A stretch of 11,362 bases of DNA from NCBI GenBank assembly GCA_002691245.1, contig NZHH01000053.1, positions 1 through 11,362 on the forward strand, in the 5' to 3' direction. A program made the translations under genes and the position numbers. Shown one piece after another: positions 1 to 6,167 of the stretch (its first letter is position 1; every line of letters starts with the position of its first letter). Source of the DNA: Methylaequor sp002691245. Lineage in GTDB: Bacteria > Pseudomonadota > Alphaproteobacteria > Methylaequorales > Methylaequoraceae. Under the pieces are notes generated by a model. The model was not told the origin of the DNA. It ran no database searches and saw only the letters and a list, made by a program, of their open reading frames with translations.

Positions 1-1408
1 TTTTTAAGTCGGTATAAATATCCTTATTCACATAATTGACTGTGGCTTTTATAAGAGCTTCGTCGATACTATCCCGTACATTTATAACCGTGAGCGAGAA
101 GGTTTCGGAGAAGGATTTCCCTCCCTCGTCTTTAGAGATAATCGTTACTTTGTAAGAAGACTTGGTTTCATAGTCCGGCTGACTTTTAAAGGACAACTCC
201 CCTGTCGCTTGATTGATACTGAATGAGCTATAATCATCCAGCTCTGCCAGTGAATAGGTAAAAGCTGTTCCCGCTGTCTGATCACTATCTGTCGTCGATA
301 ATGTTCCGATAACGAGAGAGCTCGCCGCCTCACTGATTGATGTAGAACTTAAGGCAATATCAGTGGGTGCTTTGTTTGAGGCAGCCGTATCAACATTGGA
401 AGAGGTTTTAAATGTAATTGATGCGGAGCCAGACCCCGCGCTAGCCTTTTCGGCGGTAGCGGCTGTTTTCACTTGATCTTGAAGAGCAGATACTGTTGAA
501 AATGTGTTTTTTGCAGCATCAGAGGTGAGATCGGTAACGCTACCAATTTTTGCATTAACATTCTTAATAGCTGTTGTTGTATCAGCTGCCAGTGCATCGA
601 AGGCCGTCTTACTAATGCCTGAGACACTGGCCATTTCTGTCGAGGCTTGCGTTTTTATTAGGTCTAAGTCAGTGCTATTTGTTAAATCTAATGTACCGCT
701 AGCCGTGGCCTTTGACTTAACCACTTCGACAACTGATTTAAGTGAGGCGGTAAATGCATTGGCTTGACTAGCTCCCGCACCTTCAGCTGAGGCCGCAAAA
801 GAGTTAACAACACTCATTAACTGCTGGCTAACTTTTTCAACAGCTAGTGCTTTTGTAGCATCAACACCACTCGCATAAGGATTAAAAGAGGTAGGATCAA
901 CACCACTAGGTAGCCCTAAAACAGTAGCCACTTGTGCAGCCGTCAGATCACCTTCTTTCATCAACGTTGTTGTCGGTGTCACGACCGTGGCTCCAGAAGG
1001 TGCTTTTAGGGTTACGCCTGATAATACTGTTCCGGAGGATGTATCAATTGTTGTATCATCAGAAATAGCAACAATGGTGAAGTTCGAGCTACTAGTTGTT
1101 AACGTGTAGCTGCCATCAGAGCCAGTTCGAACCGAGGGTTCATTGGAATCCTGTATTCCGTCAGAATTTAAATCCAAAAACACAAGAGCGTTATTAAGAG
1201 GTCCCTTTACAACATTGCCACTATAGGAAACGGAAGAGGGTGTTGAAGATGGAGGGTCTTGCGATACGGGGTTACCAGATGTAGAGCCACCACCTCCGCA
1301 ACTGGCCAAAATCAATCCTAAAGGTGTCAGCAAAAACGGAGCAGTATTGCTTCCACCAATGCCGGGGGCTAAATTTAGGCCCTTACCCTTTCGTACGCCT
1401 CGTTCCAT
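1..1408 (-). CDS. Cadherin-repeat surface/secreted protein, 5' part only (runs off left edge)
   Basis: The frame is open for 469 codons from an ATG at 1408 to the window edge, and an in-frame TAA lies a few codons upstream, so the start is well fixed; no Shine-Dalgarno is seen. The N-terminus is basic (MERGVRKGKG), followed by a hydrophobic segment (residues about 24-36) ending in the lipobox-like LASC (Cys37) and a GGGGSTSG linker. Residues about 62-105 form a carboxypeptidase-regulatory/SdrB-like module with a Ca-binding-like DLNSDGIQDSNE. A long Ala/Ser/Thr-rich helical region follows (about 150-330). Residues about 345-443 are a recognisable cadherin repeat (NKAPTDIALS..., ATGELSF, PDYET, YKVTIISKDEGG, FSLTVINV). 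Such proteins are usually much longer, with repeated domains and a C-terminal secretion signal, neither of which is visible here. It diverges from the type I secretion operon and is its likely cargo (inference). It could be an adhesin or a lipid-anchored surface protein. Confidence 0.85.
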   Translation of the reverse strand, partial: MERGVRKGKGLNLAPGIGGSNTAPFLLTPLGLILASCGGGGSTSGNPVSQDPPSSTPSSVSYSGNVVKGPLNNALVFLDLNSDGIQDSNEPSVRTGSDGSYTLTTSSSNFTIVAISDDTTIDTSSGTVLSGVTLKAPSGATVVTPTTTLMKEGDLTAAQVATVLGLPSGVDPTSFNPYASGVDATKALAVEKVSQQLMSVVNSFAASAEGAGASQANAFTASLKSVVEVVKSKATASGTLDLTNSTDLDLIKTQASTEMASVSGISKTAFDALAADTTTAIKNVNAKIGSVTDLTSDAAKNTFSTVSALQDQVKTAATAEKASAGSGSASITFKTSSNVDTAASNKAPTDIALSSTSISEAASSLVIGTLSTTDSDQTAGTAFTYSLAELDDYSSFSINQATGELSFKSQPDYETKSSYKVTIISKDEGGKSFSETFSLTVINVRDSIDEALIKATVNYVNKDIYTDLK

Positions 1409-1534
1409 TTTTGAACTTTGCTGTTTTTTTTACAATAACGGAAAAATATGATTCTTTTAAGAAAAACCATCTTTGGCGCTAGGGGTAGAAAATAACTTTT
1501 TTTTTAATCTAGAGAAATCTGCTAACTTTCAGTA
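1409..1534. promoter_or_regulatory. Divergent intergenic region between surface protein and secretion operon
   Basis: This 126-bp gap separates two outward-facing genes, so promoters for both must lie here or overlap the coding ends. It is very AT-rich, with T runs at 1424-1431 and 1497-1505. I see TTGAAC at 1411-1416 and TACAAT at 1431-1436, but their spacing (14) is too short for a good sigma-70 promoter. A tiny inverted repeat, TTCTT-TT-AAGAA, lies at 1452-1463. Neither start codon has a convincing Shine-Dalgarno. The regulatory role follows from gene layout, not from a clear motif. Confidence 0.4.
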
Positions 1535-2866
1535 ATGATACGTATTCTCTTCATTGTTTTTTTATTTCTTGTAGGCTGTTCAGAAGGGTCTTTTATCGGA
1601 GAGCTAATAACACAGTCAAAATCCCCTGCAAACCAGAAAATAAGGGAATTTGAAGAGCCAAAAGTTACATCATCTGTGATCAAAGCGCTTCTTAACGACC
1701 CAAAAACGCAGAGGAGTGTGCAGTCAATTTATCTCGCACGACTTGAGACCGATTCTGTGGAGACTGACGGAAAAACAAAATTTAATGCATCAGGATCGGC
1801 TGGAGTTCTTGATGAATATGAAACAGAAGCGCGTGAACTGGCGTTCGGAACCATAAGAGCAGATCGCTTGATTGATGATAACTCTAGGTTGAGTGATTCG
1901 GTTAAGCTTGCGAAAATAAAAACTGAAATTCAGATTTCAACACTTGACCTAGAGCTCAATAAAAGTCTCGGGGAAATTTTAAAAGCCTACAATCAGTTNA
2001 NTCTCGCTCGAGAAACAAGTAAAATTTTAATTCATTACTTAGAAAGATATGAGGCACAAGAAGTCCTTTTGGATAAGGCAGTNNGCATCGGAGCCATCTC
2101 AAATTCAGAGAATCTGGAGTTAAAAGGATTAGTAGTTGAGGCTCGAACAANNTTGGCTAATTCAGAATTAATCAGCAAAAAGTCAGANAACATTCTGAAA
2201 AGTAAATTAAATAAATTGTACAAGCGTTCAATTAATGAGTTGGGNTCTAAGATTGAACAGCCNTATCAATGGAATTTAACTTCTCCACGAAACACAAACC
2301 TATTGATAATCGATCTTAAAATGAAAACGATAGATATGCAGATNGCTCTNGAAAAAANNCGCTTACGTCCCACCAATAAGCTCTCTGTTTCNGCAACNAG
2401 CCCTCAGTCAAAGTCNAGAANTCTTACATTATTTGCAGGNTTAACCGTTGATTTCCCGATAAAAGATGGAGGTAAATCCGAAACACAGGTAAAGCTNCTT
2501 GAAAAGCAAAAATTGATTTTAGATCTTGAGAAAAAGGACCTTAAAAGAAATATCNTTCTTATNGAAGATCAGTGGATANGCTTNGATAAAGNTCANAAAA
2601 AANAACGAAAATTATTCGAAGACAGACTAAAAATTTCTAAGCAGCGTCTCAAAGAACTAGAAGTATTACAGAGACAAGGCCGTGTAAATTTTANCTCTTA
2701 TGTCAAGGAAATCCTNGTCGTCGCTAATACCGAGATTGATATTATTAATATAAACGCGAGCTANTTTGAAGAGATTTTAAAAAGAACAGATATGACATCN
2801 AGCACTTGTAAATTGTTGCAACTCTGCACCGAATTGGAAAAATATGTGAATANTTTTAAGATTTAG
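1535..2866 (+). CDS. TolC-family outer-membrane factor of a type I secretion system (predicted lipoprotein)
   Basis: This 443-residue protein begins with a lipoprotein signal (MIRILFIVFLFLVGC; lipobox LVGC, Cys15). The rest is mostly long charged helices with the alternating pattern of outer-membrane efflux proteins: residues about 60-240 form the first half and about 260-420 the second. The segment around FNASGSAGVLDEYETEARE resembles the first strand-helix junction of TolC-type channels, and LTLFAGLTVDFPIKDGGKSETQ resembles the second. In this family three subunits form a channel through the outer membrane. The length fits the family. It is first in an operon with the ABC and HlyD genes, which supports the assignment more than its own divergent sequence does. 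The gene carries 31 N bases from 1999 onward, so about 30 residues are uncertain; 20 of the 31 fall on third codon positions. No strong ribosome binding site precedes the ATG. Confidence 0.78.
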   Translation: MIRILFIVFLFLVGCSEGSFIGELITQSKSPANQKIREFEEPKVTSSVIKALLNDPKTQRSVQSIYLARLETDSVETDGKTKFNASGSAGVLDEYETEARELAFGTIRADRLIDDNSRLSDSVKLAKIKTEIQISTLDLELNKSLGEILKAYNQXXLARETSKILIHYLERYEAQEVLLDKAXXIGAISNSENLELKGLVVEARTXLANSELISKKSXNILKSKLNKLYKRSINELXSKIEQXYQWNLTSPRNTNLLIIDLKMKTIDMQXAXEKXRLRPTNKLSVXAXSPQSKXRXLTLFAXLTVDFPIKDGGKSETQVKXLEKQKLILDLEKKDLKRNIXLXEDQWIXXDKXXKKXRKLFEDRLKISKQRLKELEVLQRQGRVNFXSYVKEIXVVANTEIDIININASXFEEILKRTDMTXSTCKLLQLCTELEKYVNXFKI

Positions 2867-4476
2867 CGCTTTAAAGGAAAGTCACCATAAGAAAAAATAA
2901 ATTAGATATTATAGACCCATTTAAAATTATTAAATCTGTAAGCTTTCTATGGATAGCAACAGCAGCTCTCTTCTCAAATTTTTTGGGTCTCTCAACCTCT
3001 CTATTCATCATGGTNGTNTACGATAGAGTNCTTCCNAACGAGGCNACTCATTCACTCTATGGTCTGGCCTTAGGCGTTGTTATCGCCATAGTCTTTGANA
3101 TCTTGCTGAAGCGCGCCAAAGCGCGCATCATAGAAAGATCGACGGTTACNAGCGACAAAGGTATAAATGAAGAAATATTTGCACAATTTGTTGAAACAAT
3201 TGGAACAAAGAACAANAAGCCGATAGGTGAGTTGGCGACTATAATGAGAGACGTCGAAGTCTATCGTGATTTTATGAGTTCAGCTACNATTCTCACCTTA
3301 ATTGATATTCCATTCGCTTTACTGTTTGTNTTCGTAATTTATTTNGTTGCCGGCCCCTTATTCTTAATTCCTCTNGTATGTATTCCTCTTATTATAGTTT
3401 TGATNCTAGCTGTTCAGCCTTTTATGGCAAAGAACAGCCTGACTGTTTCTCTATCATCTCAAACTCGACAAGGTCTCTTAGTGGAAGTGCTNAGAGGATT
3501 GAACGAACTAAGAACTACNGGNGCTTTTAAGTTAATGCGAAAAAAATTTCTCGAGAAATCTTTACAGTATTCAGAGGCAACGCAAAAAGCAAAGTCCTAT
3601 GCTCAAATCAATGAAAATATTATCTACTTAATTCAACAGTTGGCTCAGGTGGCTGTAATCGTTTATGGGTTTCACCTATTTGTTACGCAGAATATTACTA
3701 TGGGTGCTATTATTGCAACTGTCATCTTATCAGGTAGAACCTTGTCACCGTTAGCCCGAGTTGCGCAAACGTTAGGAAGAGCTAATACTGCTATTCAGGC
3801 AAGGTCAAATGTTAAAGAGTTTCTNCTAACGGCTATNCCTTCTTATGAGGAAGAAACTAATTTCCCTTCTCCCTCCGAGGAGGCCATAAAAATAGTGAAT
3901 GTAACCTTAAAACTGTCAGAACTGGGAAAGCCCTTTTTTAATAATTTTGACTTATCAATTCCGGCAGGGCANAAGGTNGCTATAGTTGGCCGAAGCGGCT
4001 CGGGNAAAAGCTCACTTTTAAAAATGACTTTAGGGTTAAACCANCCAGAAACNGGCACTGTTTTAATTAGNGGTNGGGATATCCGTCAATATAGTAGGAC
4101 GAACCTCTTTAAAACATTGGGAGTGACATTTCAAGAGCCATGGCTATTCTCCGGAACCCTTAGAGAAAATATTGGATTNGGTTATGAAGATTGCAGTGAC
4201 GATATGATTAAAAATTGCTTGATTGAAACAGGGGGTATCTTCGGAAGTGATCCAAAGACTATAGATTTAGATTTTAAGATTTCTGATCAAGGAGGAAACC
4301 TTTCNGGTGGCCAGCGACAGAGTATAATNCTCGCCCGNGCATTAGTATTNGAACCNGATATTNTNTTTCTAGATGAACCAACCAGTGCAATGGATGTNAA
4401 AACCGAAAACGCNACAATTCANGGTNTAAACAAATANTGCNCAGATAAGACCCTTNTAGTNATAACGCACAAATTN
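1999..4476. other. Stretch of 73 ambiguous bases (N) concentrated on third codon positions
   Basis: All N bases of the window lie here, and none lies in the 1998 bases before or the 6886 after. Counting codon phase by hand, the outer-membrane factor gene has 20 third-, 7 second- and 4 first-position Ns. The ABC gene has 37 third-, 0 second- and 5 first-position Ns. About half of the ABC-gene Ns fall in four-fold degenerate codons (GTN, CTN, ACN, GGN, CCN, GCN, TCN, CGN), including the Walker A glycine (GGN, 4005) and the signature serine (TCN, 4305). Two of the first-position Ns are NTA codons, where T and C would both give Leu. This is the pattern of real polymorphism under purifying selection, masked to N. 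The 117-base stretch from 2854 to 2970, including the gap between the genes, has none. Confidence 0.9.
2873..2881 (+). promoter_or_regulatory. Shine-Dalgarno sequence pointing to an ATA start for the ABC transporter
   Basis: AAAGGAAAG lies just after the stop of the outer-membrane factor gene (TAG 2864-2866). Eight bases separate its AGGA core (2875-2878) from ATA at 2887, ideal spacing for a start codon. An in-frame TAA at 2872-2874 limits how far upstream translation can begin. No ATG, GTG or TTG occurs in frame between 2875 and 2982. Confidence 0.6.
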
Positions 4477-4593
4477 TCCTTAGTGCGGATGTGTCAAAGG
4501 GTAATTATAATAGATAGGGGAACAATCATCTGGGATGACAAAATTGAAAAATATATTGAGCTCATGAGTTCTCAACTTGGAAAGAAGCGTTAA
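2887..4593 (+). CDS. Type I secretion ABC transporter (permease/ATPase, PrtD type)
   Basis: The inner-membrane ATP-driven exporter of the type I system. From ATA at 2887 it is 568 residues, matching PrtD-like exporters without an N-terminal C39-like domain. I chose 2887 because the residues before TTG 2983 (PFKIIKSVSFLWIATAALF) are typical of the start of the first membrane helix, and a good Shine-Dalgarno sits 8 bases upstream; TTG 2983 or ATG 3010 would cut that helix. The transmembrane domain covers about residues 15-300, with the family motif VVYDRVLPNEAT after helix 1. The nucleotide-binding domain has Walker A GRSGSGKS (368-375), signature LSGGQ (472-476), Walker B FLDEP (Asp496, Glu497) and the H-loop His528. 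It contains 42 Ns, none of which must change a catalytic residue. It lies 20 bp after the outer-membrane factor gene and 4 bp before the HlyD-family gene, so it is operonic. Confidence 0.9.
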   Translation: MRKNKLDIIDPFKIIKSVSFLWIATAALFSNFLGLSTSLFIMXXYDRXLXNEXTHSLYGLALGVVIAIVFXILLKRAKARIIERSTVXSDKGINEEIFAQFVETIGTKNXKPIGELATIMRDVEVYRDFMSSAXILTLIDIPFALLFXFVIYXVAGPLFLIPXVCIPLIIVLXLAVQPFMAKNSLTVSLSSQTRQGLLVEVXRGLNELRTXXAFKLMRKKFLEKSLQYSEATQKAKSYAQINENIIYLIQQLAQVAVIVYGFHLFVTQNITMGAIIATVILSGRTLSPLARVAQTLGRANTAIQARSNVKEFXLTAXPSYEEETNFPSPSEEAIKIVNVTLKLSELGKPFFNNFDLSIPAGXKXAIVGRSGSXKSSLLKMTLGLNXPEXGTVLIXGXDIRQYSRTNLFKTLGVTFQEPWLFSGTLRENIGXGYEDCSDDMIKNCLIETGGIFGSDPKTIDLDFKISDQGGNLXGGQRQSIXLAXALVXEXDIXFLDEPTSAMDXKTENXTIXGXNKXCXDKTLXXITHKXSLVRMCQRVIIIDRGTIIWDDKIEKYIELMSSQLGKKR

Positions 4594-4597
4594 GTTC

Positions 4598-5881
4598 ATG
4601 GAGTTTAGTGAAAAGGCAGTCTCAAATCACAGAGATTTTCTTATGATTGGACTACTTGTTGCTCTTATTTTGACCTTTCTTATGTGGGCTAACTTTACCC
4701 GCTTGGACCTTGTAACCCGTGGAAGTGGAAGGGTTATTGCCATTGGAGAGAATAAAAACGTTCAAACTTCCGAAAGAGGAATTATAAAAGAATACCTTAT
4801 CAAGAAGGGGCAGTCTGTTGCGAAAAACCAGGTTATCGCAAAAATTAATCCTATAGAAGCTGAAGGCGTTCTGGAGGAGCTTAATTCTCGATTGACCACT
4901 TTGAATGCGAAATTAACTAGGATAGACGGAGAATTGAACCTGATTTCACTGGAAAGCATGAAGGCTAAGCTATCCATATTTCCTGAAGAGGTTATGAGGG
5001 CTGAGTTAGATCTTTTTGAAGCTCGGAGGTTGGAGTACCAAGCAATAATTGAAGGTATAACCAAAGATAAATCAAAAATTGAAAAAGATGCATTTATTCT
5101 AAAGTCTGAAATTAAGGGTCTAAAAAAATTGAAAGAACTTTTAGATCTTGAGATGTCTGAAGTTATTCCACTAGTTGAAGAAGGGATCATAGGTAAATCT
5201 GAAAAATTTCGCCTTGAGAGAGAACAGACCAAGATGCAGACCGAATTGGGAGTGCTAAGAGAAAGGGAATTTCAAAATAAGTTTGAAGTTGAAAAGATTG
5301 AATCGGAGATAAAAGCTGTCGAAAAAAAAATTACCAAGGATTTGTATGAAGATCGTAGTAATGTTATTGGCGAGATTTCTCAATTAGAAGCACGAATTCC
5401 TTCATTGAGCCAAAGGTTGACTGAAACTGAAATTAGATCGCCTATTAGTGGAGTAGCAAATCGAGTATTTTTTAATAGTAAGGGTGCAGTTTTAAAGGAG
5501 GGGGATATTATCGCAGAGATAGTGCCTTCTGGAAGTGGACTTCAAATAGAGGCCTTTATTGATCCGAAAGATATTGGGTTTATAGAGCCCGGTCAAAGGG
5601 CAAAGATAAGTTTAACAGCGTATGATGCAAGCAAATACGGATACATCAAGGGTACCCTCATTCAAATTGCTGCTGATACGGTTTATCGTGAAGAAACAAA
5701 AAGCCCACAGTACAGTGTGACCATTTCTATTGATGAAAAAATTTTTGAAGATGAAACTACGATCGCAGAAATTTTTCCTGGTATGATCGCTCAAGTAGAT
5801 ATAATCAGAGGGTCACGGTCTGTCATTGAATACTTCTGGCAGCCAGTAGCGAAGTTAAAGGATAATGCCTTTAGAGAGTGA
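4598..5881 (+). CDS. HlyD-family membrane fusion protein of the type I secretion system
   Basis: This periplasmic adaptor links the ABC exporter to the outer-membrane channel. From ATG 4598 it is 427 residues, close to the family norm; a TTG at 4577 would add 7 residues and overlap the ABC gene, but ATG is preferred, with GGAAAG at 4579-4584 upstream. A short cytoplasmic N-terminus is followed by one membrane anchor (about 15-32, FLMIGLLVALILTFLMWA). Next come the first lipoyl half (about 45-85, VQTSERGIIKEYLIKKGQSV), a long charged coiled coil (about 88-275), the second lipoyl half beginning at the family motif IRSPISG (around 280) and a beta-barrel region. The C-terminus, FWQPVAKLKDNAFRE, is typical of the type I HlyD family. 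No N bases occur here although the gene abuts the N-rich ABC gene. It is the last clear gene of the operon. Confidence 0.93.
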   Translation: MEFSEKAVSNHRDFLMIGLLVALILTFLMWANFTRLDLVTRGSGRVIAIGENKNVQTSERGIIKEYLIKKGQSVAKNQVIAKINPIEAEGVLEELNSRLTTLNAKLTRIDGELNLISLESMKAKLSIFPEEVMRAELDLFEARRLEYQAIIEGITKDKSKIEKDAFILKSEIKGLKKLKELLDLEMSEVIPLVEEGIIGKSEKFRLEREQTKMQTELGVLREREFQNKFEVEKIESEIKAVEKKITKDLYEDRSNVIGEISQLEARIPSLSQRLTETEIRSPISGVANRVFFNSKGAVLKEGDIIAEIVPSGSGLQIEAFIDPKDIGFIEPGQRAKISLTAYDASKYGYIKGTLIQIAADTVYREETKSPQYSVTISIDEKIFEDETTIAEIFPGMIAQVDIIRGSRSVIEYFWQPVAKLKDNAFRE

Positions 5882-5963
5882 TGATTTTTTGCCTATTATC
5901 ATACCTATAGAATATTTGGAGTCCCAATCTGTAAAGTGGGGGTGCCCAGGTTGTATTGTATGA
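5865..5963 (+). CDS. Possible small ORF (32 aa), unrecognised
   Basis: ATG 5865 opens a 32-residue frame overlapping the last 17 bases of the HlyD-family gene. It starts MPLESDDFLPIII and ends KWGCPGCIV, with a CPGC pair that could bind metal. AAAGGA at 5857-5862 lies only 2 bases before the ATG, too close for a good ribosome site. Its stop overlaps the ATG of the next small frame (ATGA, 5960-5963). It may be chance, a coupled micro-gene, or the front half of one gene broken by a frameshift. Confidence 0.25.
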   Translation: MPLESDDFLPIIIPIEYLESQSVKWGCPGCIV

Positions 5964-6127
5964 GTGGGAACACAGCTCATTTTTGGAAAGCCTATATTGG
6001 AACAAAGATCATCACAAAAAATAGGGTGGCTATTACTGCCAGAAGCGTAGATGCTGGATGTTTCAGGCCGAGTTCTTTAAAAGAATTGTCTGCTCTTTTA
6101 AATTGGTGCAATTATAAAAAAAATTGA
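5960..6127 (+). CDS. Possible small ORF (55 aa), unrecognised; perhaps 3' part of a frameshifted gene
   Basis: ATG 5960 opens a frame of 55 residues starting MSGNTAHFWKAYIGTK and ending LSALLNWCNYKKN. The same frame is also open upstream to a GTG at 5936. The composition is protein-like, with a mixed set of Trp, Cys and charged residues. I do not recognise a family. It follows the 32-residue frame with an ATGA overlap. Joining the two by a single-base shift would give a protein of about 90 residues with three or more cysteines. It lies between the secretion operon and the methyltransferase gene on the same strand. Confidence 0.35.
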   Translation: MSGNTAHFWKAYIGTKIITKNRVAITARSVDAGCFRPSSLKELSALLNWCNYKKN

Positions 6128-6167
6128 TAGTATTAGAGGATAAATAGCAGGGAATTATACAGGATAC

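Noticed and set aside
504..767. 87-codon plus-strand frame within the surface protein
   Set aside because: It is antisense to the Ala/Ser/Thr-rich region of the cadherin protein. Ala- and Val-rich antisense frames are expected there.
1452..1463. Inverted repeat TTCTT-TT-AAGAA as a terminator or operator
   Set aside because: The stem is only 5 bp, AT-only apart from one pair, with a 2-base loop. It is too weak to call in such AT-rich DNA.
2983..4593. ABC transporter starting at TTG 2983
   Set aside because: It cuts into the first membrane helix and lacks a ribosome site. Conserved-looking sequence and a Shine-Dalgarno lie upstream.
4762..5232. 156-codon open frame on the minus strand inside the HlyD-family gene
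   Set aside because: It lies wholly antisense to a strongly supported gene. Its Ser/Phe-rich composition is what results from reading a Lys/Glu-rich coiled coil backwards.
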